64,000 bases of DNA from Chionis minor (lineage: Eukaryota; Chordata; Aves; Charadriiformes; Chionididae): the NCBI GenBank assembly GCA_013398295.1, contig VZSF01007679.1, forward strand, positions 248,001 to 312,000, written 5' to 3'. The notes below the pieces were generated by a model that worked only from the letters and a program-made list of their open reading frames with translations, made no database searches and had not been told where the DNA came from. Made by a program: the position numbers and the translations under genes. Below are positions 10,626 to 21,789 of this stretch, piece after piece. Numbering within the stretch: position 1 is the first letter of the stretch; each line of letters opens with the position of its first letter.

Positions 10626-13600
10626 AGTTGTAAAGCAACTCCAACATCTTGTCTCCTTTCTAGTTTTAATTTGCAGGACACACAAAAACTGTGTGTGTTT
10701 ATCACTCCCCGATCCTCAAGGTGATAGAGAAAATGAGTTTCAGCATGATGGACAGACAAGTGTAGTACAATTGTTGAGATGCTATTCTCATTTACGGTGC
10801 TCAGTAAGAGCAAGATTAGGTCTTAACATTCTTGGTTCTTGTGCAGGCTGAAGGCTTGAAAGGTCTAACCGCTCTTTTTCCTGTGCTTTTTCAGTCTTTC
10901 CACCTGAGGAAACAGAGCAATGTATAAGACTGTGAATCCCCAGAGGTGCAAAATGCATTGGCCCTGGATAAAGGCTGTATAGGTTGGCTAGGTGTATGGA
11001 AGTAAGCACTTAGCAACTTCTCAGGGGATGGTGGAAAGCATCCCAGTCCATCAGACAGCTTGACACAAGCGTGCACAACCTCTCCCCCTGGCTCTTTTTA
11101 CAATGGTATAACTCTATGCTGCTTCTTATGTGCCGCATGCAGCAATTTAGATCTAAAATCATTATATGGCAAATGAACACCACAGATTTTAGAGTACCTG
11201 AAAGCCGTCAAACCATTTTAACTAGGTGTTCTTTCTGTAATAGGCTAAATGGTGTGCTGATAAATTTCAGCTGCTTTGTCTGTAGGTAGCACTGTCCGCC
11301 AGTGTATCCCTAGTATCCCTAGTATGCGATCTCCTAGTTACCGGGAGTAGCTGAATACATTATCATGTATCATAAAGCTGACTCTGCCACTTGTTGACAC
11401 TTCACATTTAATAATAAAGCATGACGAAAGACAAAAGATATTGAAAACATTGCCCGTTGAATTTTTGTATTTGTTTTGACAGGTGTTTTTTGGCTGGGAA
11501 GCTATTGATGACTGTCAAGACAACGTCCTTTGCATATAAACAGGAAGTAGTTTGTCCTCACACACTCTGAGTAGCTTAGTTCTCCACAATATTTAATGCT
11601 AACGTGCTCTCTAGAAGCCATAAAAATAGGAATTTAAAAATTTGAATTTGGCTTCTGTTACTGAACTTCCTTTGACAAACAGGACAAATCATAGAATTTC
11701 CTTTGATTTTTGAATTAGCTGAAGTTTGCAGTGTTTTGATTTGAATAATTTGTAACATACTTTGATTTTTTGCTTGTAACAAAAAATGTAACTCATTAGA
11801 GTGGATTTTTTTTAATGACTAAACTGACCTGGTAAATGCATTATTGTGTTAATACTTATTTGAAGCAGCAAGAGCCACAGGTATTTAAGTATAGCTGTCA
11901 TACAAAACACTGCAACTTTGAAGAGAATGCAGAGACTGCAAATGATTACTCTCTTGGTTAGTTAGGCCTTTATAATCTAGCTTCAATTTGAAAAAAATTA
12001 CTTACTCTGCGGTAAATTTTTTCATTCTTTTTACTTTTTAATACTAAAGCAGTTTTTATTAGAGAATAAGCAATATTTCTCAAGTGCATTTCTTAGATAT
12101 ATGAAGAATATGGGACTTCTTTAAAAAAAAAGTTCTCATTTGCTTTGCATTGTTCCTATAAACTATTTTATTCATCTGAAGCAATAGACACAAGTGTATT
12201 TTGTATCTATGCACACACTAGGAAAGCAGATATTCTGATCTGAGTGTCAAAAAGTCCTATTAGAAAAACACTTGAAACTTCACTGTTTGAATATCAATAA
12301 TATCACAAACTTGGTTCTCTTAAAGTATAATTTTAATTTGATATCATAGGTGGATACAAAAGACTCCTATTATCAACAAGCTGTGTTTTCTAAAAAAAAG
12401 CTAGCCTTTGTCATTAATAAATAATATACAAAGCCTCTACCAAAGGATGGAACAGTGTGGCCTCTTTTAACTTTATATGAAAAATAATATGCTATTATTT
12501 TTCCTCAAAACCTGGCTGATTTCCTTGTGTCGTCATCTCAGAGGAAAATAAATGAGCTTTTTACCACAGCATTGTTCATGGCTTTTTAACTATCTGAAGT
12601 TAACATGACTGGAAGACTTTGATGAACTTGAGTAATGGAGAGAATAGGAGAAGCAGTGAACAGAATAGCCTGAGTCAACCATGAGTATGTTAGGCATGGA
12701 AAGTTACTTTACCTTATGGTTAATGTTGTGTATATGTGTTTACATGGTATGTGAAATGGGAGAGGAAAATTTTACTGTCGCCTTGATAGTCTGACATAAA
12801 CCAGTGAACGTATATCTGAACTAAAGATGCAAAAATTGCCTATGGGACTCAAAACTGTACTGCAGACAGAGCTGAAGGCAAGCTGATGGCAGTGGCAGTC
12901 AAGTGCTTATAGATATAGAAATTTACCTGATGATAAAACATATTCTAGTCTGTGAGTTTTCTTTCTGTCCTCTTTCCATCAGGTGGAGAGTAAAAGTGAT
13001 TCACAGGGGCTGACTGGAGGAAGACTGTATAAATAAAGGAGCTTTCCCTGTGTTTTTATACAAAGAAAGTAAGACCGGACAGTGTGCATTACAGCAGAGC
13101 TTCATATAGCTTTACAGCTCCAGAGCTTTAAAGTATTTTAATACCTAAAGACTATTTTTAAAGACTTTCTTAAGATTGTGTTTGCAGTGTTAACTAGTGT
13201 GCATTTCTCCTTGCAATACAGCTTATCAAAACCTGTCATTCTCACTGTTCATTCTGCCCTATTGGGCACATAATGGCATGTCGTGGCTTCTTTAAAGTAA
13301 GAATCTTGGTAGTTGTTTTGAATCTGTATGAAGAAAATGAGGAGTAATTCTGATTCTTACTTTTTCATCAAAATGGGTTATCAGTTTTTCAGATCTCTTG
13401 ACTTTTAGGGACGCCAGGCAGTAGAAGACTCAGAGTGCTCCAAACATGAACATAGCTCCAGGTAAGTGGGAGGCAGGGTAGGAAGAAGGAGGAGAGGTGT
13501 GGTTATTTCAGATAAAAAGCTCTGTGCTTTAAATGACTTACCCAAAGGCATACTAGAAATCAGCAGCAAATCCAGAAACAGAATACAGTTACATTGCTTT

Positions 13601-14837
13601 CCAATCTGACTACTGTCCTTACTCTGGTCACAGTAAATCTTTCACTTGAAAATATATAAATGGTTGTGTTCATACAATGGACTCATTTTGCTTTTGCAAT
13701 GTTATTCCTGTTCTATTTGGCATTTTGGATGTAGGCTATTTGGATATGTTTTATCCAAATCTTAATTGTTCATAGTGTGCTGTGATTCTGAATAGGATTA
13801 GATTAAATGATATTTTATCAATGCCCACATTTTTGTGGCATGGATTGTGAGATAGACAATAATTGCTCTGCCTTGGCTATGCCTCTGTTTAAAATTATGA
13901 AAGAAAAAAAATCAGTAATTCTCTATTCATTTCCTTTTACTTTTTCTATCCTACTGAACCCGCTCCACTTATTAACATTTGCAATATGCAGATATTTTGT
14001 CCATATAGTTGGAAACTGGTAGCTATTATACATTGGCTAATGCTGTTAGAAAACTGTGTTGAGAGCAACAACTTAACAGGAATCTGCAAATCCACCCCAG
14101 AAAAGGAATGATTAGTGACAGCTGGTGAACTCAGCCAACATAGCTGTATTTGGAGGAGGCAACTAATTTAACAGACCCATCTTCTGGAAGAGCTCAGCTG
14201 AGCTAGAAGTGTGACTAGTGAAAGCATATGTAGGTCAGCAACCTATGTCTAATAGGATTAAAGCCAGGACTTCTTTGTACTGTTACAAGAAAAAAACCAA
14301 CAGAAGTATGAAAGGAGAAGAAAGTCATGTCCACAGAAAGTTCAAGTTGAATTTTCATAATTTTCTGACTGCACGGAGAAGGCTCTTGTGGAGAAATCCT
14401 TGATCATGGTACTCTGAAAGAAGAAATATCTTGGAAGAGAGGTTCAGATGTCACACTGAGAAACAATGCTTAGCATGATGGTGTTTTAGACCGTGTGGTT
14501 TGGCCTCTGCTGAACAATTCTCGCTGTAAAATGGGAAGGGCTAAACAAGTTGTGCTCAGGGCGCTGGCTTGCAGAAGAGTTGTGCTAAAGCTGACAGCAG
14601 CACTTGATGATTTTGACCCTCTGTTGTCCTTCTCTTAACCCAAGGAACTGTGCCACTGAGGCAGCTGTTACAGATGTGCTTTGTGTTACATCTCCAGCCA
14701 CTGTAGACTAATGTTATATATAACAATAGTAATGAGTCAAGAGTATAAGCCAGGCTGTTAATAATGGTATAGAGGCAGGAAGAAACTTATTTTTCGGGAT
14801 GGTCTTCCAATATTGTGTCCTGTGGAGTTTATTACTC
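10626..14837. other. Non-coding stretch with one weak candidate exon
   Basis: About 4.2 kb without recognisable genes or transposons; AT-rich from 11400 onward. Open frames are at most 84 codons. A short tandem (gtatcccta repeated) occurs near 11306-11325. The only exon-like signal is at 13409-13461, listed separately. Confidence 0.6.
13409..13461 (+). other. Possible 53-bp exon (splice-site supported)
   Basis: The segment follows a pyrimidine-rich acceptor (cagatctcttgacttttag) and ends at a consensus donor, CCAG|GTAAGT, at 13462. In the frame starting at its first base it is open and reads GRQAVEDSECSKHEHSS. I do not recognise the peptide. Sites of this quality arise by chance in tens of kilobases, so this is a weak candidate and could equally be a non-coding RNA exon or nothing. 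Confidence 0.15.
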
Positions 14838-14842
14838 CTTCC
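14838..14842. repeat. Target-site duplication, left copy (cttcc)
   Basis: The pentamer cttcc directly precedes the TG of the LTR and is repeated directly after its terminal CA at 15563-15567. Five base pairs is the duplication length usual for ERVL-type integrases. Confidence 0.8.
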
Positions 14843-15186
14843 TGTCCTGGTTTGAGGTAAAACAGGACCAATTTTGTTCAGTAACTCTGCTTTCTAACTA
14901 GGCCTCTTCTAACTGCTGAAATTAGCAGCAGATTGTGCAGAAAATTATTCTTTCTCAGAGCGATAAGACCCATGTTTATAGCTGATGCCGAGGCACGGTA
15001 CGCAGAGAGGCCCTTGCTTACACTTATTGCTGTAACAACCAAGGCCAGCCAACTTTGTTATTTGCCCCGTTGGAGGGTCAGAAGCGGAAAAGCGTAGAGG
15101 GGTCCCACCTGCGGGGAGGAGCGGACAGGACAGGTGACCCAAAACTGACCAAATAGGGTATTCGACCCCATCTGCGTCATGCTCAG

Positions 15187-15193
15187 TATAAAA
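15187..15193 (+). promoter_or_regulatory. LTR TATA box
   Basis: TATAAAA lies in the LTR just downstream of the CpG-rich block. If functional, transcription would start near 15215-15220, which would mark the U3/R boundary. Present-day activity is unknown. Confidence 0.6.
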
Positions 15194-15442
15194 GCTGAAG
15201 GATCAAAGGGTCAGCCCTCTGACTCTCTTTTTCTTCAATGGCTGGCATCCGAGGAAGACTCCGTCTGTTTATCTGCCTTTGATCCTGACCTGTGTGTTCC
15301 TGAATCCAGTTCCGATCTGTCACTGAGTCCAGTCTGGGACTTCCCCAGCTCCTGCTGGTGATGTGATTGTCATCCTGGGAGCTTGATATCGTTTTGTATA
15401 TATTTCATTATTTTCTTTTTATTATTTTGTTCTTTATATTTC

Positions 15443-15448
15443 ATTAAA
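15443..15448 (+). terminator. LTR polyadenylation signal (ATTAAA)
   Basis: ATTAAA, the commonest variant of AATAAA, lies in an AT-rich tract about 250 bases after the TATA box and is followed by a pyrimidine-rich stretch and the hairpin at 15484-15512. This order fits the R region of an LTR. Confidence 0.5.
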
Positions 15449-15483
15449 GTAGTTTAGTTCTTACTAAACTAGTCTCTCTTCTT

Positions 15484-15512
15484 CTCTCTCTCCTGCTCGG
15501 CAGGAGAGAGAG
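15484..15512 (+). other. Perfect 13-bp hairpin in the LTR
   Basis: The arms at 15484-15496 (ctctctctcctgc) and 15500-15512 (gcaggagagagag) are exact reverse complements separated by the triloop tcg. The stem begins 35 bases after the ATTAAA signal, so in a transcript it would fold close to the cleavage site. A role in 3'-end formation is possible but is inference. Confidence 0.85.
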
Positions 15513-15562
15513 AACATCTGTCACTCGGCTTGCTTGGGCCAATCCGGTCCAAAACCACGACA

Positions 15563-15567
15563 CTTCC
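15563..15567. repeat. Target-site duplication, right copy (cttcc)
   Basis: Second copy of the pentamer found at 14838-14842, immediately after the last base of the LTR. Confidence 0.8.
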
Positions 15568-17178
15568 TCTTAAACGTCTGGTACTAGTCATAGCTGGGGG
15601 GCAGTACTGGAGCACGCTATTGATCTGATCTGGTTTATTGGGTCTATAGTCCTACTGAGAATAAGCTGATGCACTATGAGCAACTTACTGGAACATAGTT
15701 TTTATATTATTCCTAACTTCACAACATTATCCATCATACTTAAAACACTGATCTTTCTAGCACCACTGTTCAAATGAAGCTCAACTAAAAATATGCAGGG
15801 GCTCAACAGCATTGCATAAGCAGAGCTTGTCATGCATTAGGAAGTTCAGTCAGATTCTTAAATTCTTAAACTGTATTGATTGACTTTATGGCGTGTATTC
15901 ATCCTCTGTTCTCCTGAAAACTAACGCTGTCCAGAAAGGAACTTCTGTGTACTGATAGGAATCCTTCAGTACTGCAGCATATTTAGCACTGTTTCTACTG
16001 TTATACCTTTCTCACCTCCCAAAACAGATTTTTCTCTTCAAGAGATCTGACCTTTTCTTGATGGCAATGCCCCCATCTCTCTTCTACTGATGGCCCATTT
16101 TTCTGTTGTCCCTGGTGCTGCCTTCACATTGGTTGTCGTCTAAGTCCATATATTTGTGCTCTATTCTGGCTCCGTTTTTTTTCCAGTCTTGGAGCTTATG
16201 TCAAAACCCAGCAACTGGCATGGAGGTCTGGTGGGAATTGCAAATTGAGGATTAAGGAGCATATTCAGTTTCTGAAAAGGTGTTAAGGGTAGTGAATATC
16301 ACCCTTTTGTAGCTGGAAGTTCCAGGATTCACCTGTTGGTTGGACCTAAAGGCCTCCAAGTCTGTTGTGCATGGGGTTGGGGAGTGTATGGAGGTTGAGG
16401 TAAGAGAAAGAGGAGAGACACAATGCAGGTTTCTTTCAGGATCCAAATAAGAAAGGCACAACAACAAATGTCTTGATAACTGCTTTAATGAAACAGAATA
16501 AGAAAAAGCATATACATAGCAAAAATATTGTGTAGTTGGTGTTTGTGCAGCATCAGATGGAGCCCAGATGGATTTTCCGCTGGTGCATTGCACAGAGCAG
16601 ATTCAACCTGTGGAGAAAACCTCTCCCTTTTTGTGCTTTGAGCTAATATGTAATTTCCTTACAAGGAAACAACTCTATTCCTAAAGGATGTTGTCATGAG
16701 ACCTTCTTGCCGTGCTTTCAGGTAAGGCAAGGGCACCCAGGTAGTGTAATCGCTGGTATTAGTGGGAGCTACCTGCAGGCTCCTCTGTTACAATCAGCTG
16801 GGTGAGTTTATCCTTCAGCCAAGGAATTTGTGCAGCACAGCACAGGCCCACACCCACTCAGGTTAACTGTTCTGTGGATTGCTAACCCCTAAATATGCAA
16901 CAGTTTCTCAGTCAGGATCAACAGAAAGACCTAGAGTGAGAATCAAAAGAAAGAGATGTTACATCATGAATTCTGTTTTCTGGTCCCTCAGTTGCTCAAT
17001 ACTGAGCAAGTCACTTCTCTGTGACAGCTCCCACATCAGTAAATTGCCAGTGCCAGCTTGTGTGCTGAAACTGGCAGGTGAGAGCACTGACACCCAGTCT
17101 TTCACAGGCCTAGACCCTCACGTGACTGTCCTGTCTCTGGGCTGCAATGTCGTCTCCACAATTTCTGAGTATCCCATA
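15568..17178. other. Non-coding stretch, no gene seen
   Basis: About 1.6 kb between the LTR and the next CR1. No exon or repeat family is recognised. The open frame that begins at 16879 and runs into the CR1 is discussed under the CR1 remnant; its first 100 or so codons here resemble no protein I know. A minus-strand frame of 113 codons (16252-16593) has no supporting signals. Confidence 0.6.
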
Positions 17179-17796
17179 CTTCTGGAAAACTGCCTGGCAG
17201 GAAAGGAACTAGGGCTGTTGGTCTACAGTCAGCTGAATATGAGCCAGCAGCATGCCCAGGTGGTCAAGAAGGCTGGTAGCATCTTGCCGTGTATTAGGAA
17301 TAGTGTGGTGAGCGGGACTAGGGAAGTGATTTTCCCCCTGTACTCAGCACTGGTGAGACCCCACCTCGAATACTGTGTTCAGTTTCGGGCCCCTCACTAC
17401 AAGAAAGACATTGAGGTGCTGGAGCGTGTCCAGAGAAGGGCAGGGAAGCTGGTGAGGGGTCTAGAGCACAAGTCTTATGAGGAGCGGCTGAGGGAACTGG
17501 GATTGTTCAGCCTGGAGAAAAGGAGGCTGAGGGGAGACCTTATCACTCTCTACAACTACCTGAAAGGAGGTTGTGCCCAGGTGGGGATCGGTCTCTTCTC
17601 TCAAGTAACAAGCGACAGGACAAGAGGAAATGGCCTCAGGTTGTGCTGGGGGAGGTTTAGATTGGATATTACGAAACATTTCTTCACTGAAAGGGTTATC
17701 AAGCATTGGAACAGGCTGCCCAGGGCAGTGGTGGAATCGCCAGCCCTGGAGGGATTTAAAAGATGGGTAGACGTGAAGCTGAGGGACATGGTTTAG
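16879..17796 (+). pseudogene. 305-codon frame: CR1 RT tail fused to chance upstream sequence
   Basis: This is the longest open frame in the window, and automatic annotation could take it for a gene. Residues from about 107 onward are the C-terminal part of CR1 ORF2: [20 protein letters not shown], then [54 protein letters not shown], and [20 protein letters not shown] close to the end. The RT palm with its catalytic aspartates lies upstream in the family protein and is missing. Residues 1 to about 102 come from unique flanking DNA outside the element and have no recognisable domain, so the fusion is very likely accidental. The CR1 part is unusually well preserved, with no stop or frameshift over about 200 codons, which points to a relatively young insertion. 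No promoter or splice context suggests it is expressed. Confidence 0.9.
17179..17184. repeat. Putative target-site duplication, left copy (cttctg)
   Basis: The hexamer cttctg lies exactly where CR1 homology begins and recurs at 17889-17894 directly after the terminal octamer of the same element. Confidence 0.5.
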
Positions 17797-17888
17797 TTGG
17801 GGTTTTGGCAGTGTTAGGTTAATGGTTGGACTCGATGACTTTAAAGGTCCCTTCCAACCTAGATGATTCACTGATTCCATGATTCTAT
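17185..17888 (+). mobile_element. CR1 LINE, 5'-truncated, about 0.7 kb
   Basis: A well preserved CR1 fragment in plus orientation. It carries the last 200 or so codons of ORF2, still in one open frame to the stop at 17794-17796, then a roughly 90-bp 3' untranslated region containing 'ttaaaggtcccttccaacct' and ends in the octamer-like tail gattccatgattctat. Its 3' untranslated region closely matches the nested tail at 21790-21871, so the two belong to the same subfamily. Hexamer direct repeats (cttctg) flank it. Minus-strand frames at 17461-17880 and 17601-17789 are antisense shadows. Confidence 0.95.
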
Positions 17889-17894
17889 CTTCTG
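17889..17894. repeat. Putative target-site duplication, right copy (cttctg)
   Basis: Second copy of the hexamer at 17179-17184, abutting the last octamer of the CR1. Confidence 0.5.
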
Positions 17895-20800
17895 ATAACT
17901 GTGCAAGGGAATTGTCTTTATTGCTCCCCTTTTGGTTTTCCCTGTATTTCCTTTCCTGGTGCTTCAGGAGGCTCTAACTAGATTCTTACCTTTATCTTGG
18001 TCTTAAAATTTCTGTAGAAAACCACTGCAGGGGAAATCCTTTGTTTCAGTGACTTGCTTCATGTTTCAAGGAACCAAGACTTTTCTCAACAGACCAAGAA
18101 AATCATGGCTACATGTGCTCCTTGGAACATTGTGGCAACAGGCTTGTCACCCTGGGATTCTGATATTGCCTGTACCTGCCAAGAGTGTGCAATGGGTCAA
18201 GAGAGAGTGCACAGACATCTCAGATGTATCTGTCTCCCCTCCTGCCCTGTGCCTCGGTTCTGGTAGAGGCATTTCTGCCAAATGGTTACCACTTATTTGC
18301 TAAAAACAAGCAGGGAGAAGTAGGAGTCAAACTGGGAATTCTGTGTGTACCTGGAAGTGTAACCACGGAGGAGCAACTTTACTTGTAAGTGAATGCGTAA
18401 CATGAGGTTATATCAGCTGAGAGTAATCTGTAAGACTGCTCATTTCCAGACAATTAAGTTTAGTTCATGGAAGCACGGGGTGGCAGAAAAGGCCCCGCTT
18501 TATTTGTAGATGAAGAAAAGGGGATCTGAGAGCATTTTGGATAAGTTGAGATCAGTTATTTTCAGTAACTCAGATAAGTTGAGGACTATCGAAGCATCAT
18601 TCTCTCTGGCAAGGGTTACACATTCTTATATTATTGAGGAGACAGTCACGTGACTCCATCTTGTGAGTCTTGACTGAAAATGTCTTTAAATAGCAAATAT
18701 GTCTGTGTTTAATGTGGTTTTGTATTGTTAGACTCAATATACAAACAAAGAAATGAGAAGAGCGTTAAATATAACTCAGTGCTTGGAATGCTATGCTTAT
18801 GCAAGAAACCACACCAAACTGTGAGGGAAACGAGAAAAAAAATCACAAGTCTTAGTGGGAAACAAATGTGCTTTGGAGTTGCCAGCCAAAGCATACAGGG
18901 GTAATAAAACAAAAGGGATTTTGGAAAGGGAAAAAAGGCAGACCTGAAACGGGTAGTCTATTCTCTTGTTTCCCTCACCTCTCATTGTAGGTGTAGAACA
19001 ATGTAACATTCATGTCTGAAATGCCTCACAGATGTTCTGCTGGTGGAATGGGATGGGCATGTGTCAAGAGCAAAGTCCACATCCTGTTTATGCTCTGACT
19101 GCTGTTTTAAAGGTTTTCTGTGGGCTTTAAACAGCAACAAGACTCAACTCCAACTTGAGTTCATTTTAAAAGGTCTGTATCAGCACATTGATGCTTAATT
19201 AGGAATGGAAGTGCCCTATATGTGCTGTTTTGACTACTGCACGTACAACACATCACAAATATTTTCCTATTTATTGGGTACTTCAAGAAGATCTCTTTCT
19301 GTCTCCCCTCTGCTGTGTACTTAGAGTTATAACTTTCCCTTTTTATAACAAATGTGGTGATACCATTGGTTTTGTCATCCTTAGTGTTCACCTCTGCAGT
19401 TAAGGCCCTTCTAACCAGGGGCAGCCCTTGCCCTGGGAAGAGTGGGATCTGTTCACACCAGGGGTTTACAACCCAGGATAAAATGTTACTGACCCTCGTT
19501 TCCCTCTTGTGCTACACCAAGCCCAGCACCATGACACACGGAAAACACAGGAAAAGGCAGTGTGCTGTACCTGTACAGTAGCCTTCAGTGGGTATTTTCC
19601 CAGCTGTTCCTAAAGCTGCAGAGCTGCACAAAGCCAAGTGTAAGAACTGACGCATGGGGAAGGTTACATAGGCCCAGCTGTCCTGGATTTTGTTCATGAG
19701 ACAGCTGGTGATAATTTATCGAGTAGTCCTGTGTTTCAGCCTTCTATTTTCAAGTGATGTTGAACAAAGATGTTCTTGCATTACAGTCCTCATGCGTCTG
19801 TATATCAGCACAGAAGACCTCAGTAGGGCTTTCATAGGCTATATGCAAGCTATCATGTGGCAACTCAGGCTTTGTGTGAAGGGGATGTGCAGGAGGAAGA
19901 TGCAAGTTAGTGGCTATTTAGCCTGCTTTCCACTACATAAACAGCTAGTATTCTTGCCTTGTTAGCATTATCTTGGTAATGAATATCCTATACCATTCTG
20001 GCTTTTAAGGTGTTTTCCTTAAATTTCCATTATTTTATATGTGTGCAGACAGGAACAGACATCTACTGTAAAGTTTTTGAGGAGCTATCCACCATCTGCA
20101 AATCATTATAGCCGCCACTGCTTTTAACTATTTATTTAGCAGTATTTAATTGGTAGAAAACAATTTCTCTGATTGCACTTAACAAGAATGAAACACTTAT
20201 TGGATTCCCTCTAATAACTTTTTAAATAGGGAAAAAACCACTACGCACACATCTTCTAATAAGGAGCATCCACTGAGTTTAATTAAATCACATAAATGAG
20301 AGTCCTATTGTTATCCTACACTGCCTCCCCCTTCATAAGCACCAGGAGAAGAGCTCAGTTTTTAAGAATCTCTTGCAAGTTAATAGATCCAGGCTGGGAT
20401 GACTGGAGTTGAGAAAAGTGTCAGAGACTTTAAGAGAAACTGTCCTGGCAGTAAATTCTTTTCCTTAGATTCAAATGGCTGCATAACGTGATGCATGGTG
20501 AACTCATTTGGCTGCAATCAATGTATGGTACCAGAAGCAGCCACAAATAGTATTGAGGGTGAAGGTTGTTTTGTCTTTTTATTTAATTCCATTTGTTTTA
20601 AATTATGCCATGACTTCCGGGTGGGGGGGTGNCCTTCTGTCCCCTGCCACAGATCAGGTATGGAGAAATTAATGAAGGAAACAGCTAGACTGCCATTGCA
20701 CACAGGCAGTAGGAGTCTGTTTTATTTTTGTTCCATGCTTCTGTAATGTTGGGAGAGAAATAATGAGGAGTTTGTTTCCTTCAAGTGGTATGTATTGGTG

Positions 20801-21399
20801 AGAAGCTGAAATGACATATGAAGTTTTAATGGTTTCTGGAAAGCGGTTGTTACGTGAAGAAGAATAAAATGGTTAGAGACACCCCCGGGATATGAAGTGC
20901 TACTCCAGAGCTTCACTTTTGTGCCTTTGCAGATCCGGAATAGATTGGTTTCCAGAAAAAGAGGCACAGTTAGATCCTTGTTTTTAGGGATCAGATGTTC
21001 TGATGGAGGCCTATCCTTTCTGGTAAAATCTAGAGACAACTTTCCCTCTGTGACCTTTTATCTGAACTGAGTGGTAGCCACGGCCATGCAGTCATGCTAT
21101 TTGGGAGAGAAATTTTGTCACTGGTCTTCATTTTTTTCCTTTTGTATGAACAAGTTCTCCTGTTTTCTACTCATGAGTTTAACTTTCTGAGCCAAGTAAT
21201 AATCTGTGCAGCCTTCTGTTACTAAAGAAATGCCCAAAGCAGACCTTAGCATATGAGATACATAAAGGATGCAGAGTTGACAGATATGCATGCAATTTTA
21301 GTGCTTCTCTACTGTGACCAGAAATGGTAAGTACCTGTACCTAGAGATAATAAAATATTCCTTTTCTTCCAACTTCCTTGTAAAGAAGAATTATTAGGG
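17895..21399. other. Non-coding stretch, no gene seen; one unresolved base
   Basis: About 3.5 kb of unique sequence with only short open frames (up to 105 codons, minus, 20722-21039). No repeat family is recognised. The only ambiguous base of the window is an N at 20632, following a G-run (gtgggggggtgn), which looks like a sequencing or assembly problem in a homopolymer. Confidence 0.6.
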
Positions 21400-21781
21400 A
21401 TGGGAGAAACATGTCTAGTCCAAAACCCCTGCTCCAATTAGAGTAGGTTGCTCAGGGCCTTCTCCAGTTGGGTTTTGATTATCTCCAAGTATGGAGACTC
21501 CACAACCTCTCTAGGTAACCCATTCCAGTCATCAACTGACCTTGCAGTAAAAAGTTGTGTTTAGGCATAATTCCCTGGATTTCAATTAGTGCCCATTGCC
21601 TCTTTTCCTGTTATTGGGCCCCACAGAGAAGAGTCTAGCTCTGTCTTCTTTACTCTCTCCCATCAGGTACTTATACATATTGGTAAGATTCCCTGAAGCC
21701 TTCTGGTCTCCAGGCTAATCAGTCTCAGGTCTATCCTTGTGTGTCAGATCCTCCAACCATCTTTGTGACCCTTTGCTGCAC

Positions 21782-21789
21782 TGACTCCA
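21782..21789. repeat. Target-site duplication of nested CR1, left copy (tgactcca)
   Basis: Eight bases of the host CR1 that recur at 21872-21879 after the nested tail. The right copy overlaps the octamer tail at its first three bases (tga), so between five and eight bases are informative. Confidence 0.6.

Larger units (their letters stand above)
14843..15562 (+). mobile_element. Solo LTR of an endogenous retrovirus (ERVL-like), 720 bp
   Basis: The element starts TGTCCTGG and ends CCACGACA, giving the TG...CA ends and a 4-bp terminal inverted repeat (TGTC/GACA). It is bounded by the 5-bp duplication cttcc on both sides. Inside are a CpG-rich U3 segment (about 14986-15180), a TATA box (TATAAAA at 15187-15193), an ATTAAA poly(A) signal at 15443-15448 and a strong hairpin at 15484-15512. 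The order TATA then poly(A) signal fixes the plus orientation. No gag, pol or env sequence adjoins, so this is a solo LTR left by recombination between the two LTRs of a former provirus. Assignment to the ERVL class rests on the 5-bp duplication and on the resemblance of the ends to avian ERVL LTRs. The intact ends and duplication suggest a moderately young insertion. Confidence 0.88.

Noticed and set aside
15179..15361. 60-codon plus-strand frame inside the LTR
   Set aside because: It lies across the LTR TATA box and R region, and solo LTRs of this kind do not encode proteins; a chance frame.
17461..17880. 139-codon minus-strand frame
   Set aside because: Antisense shadow of the CR1 ORF2 tail at 17185-17888.
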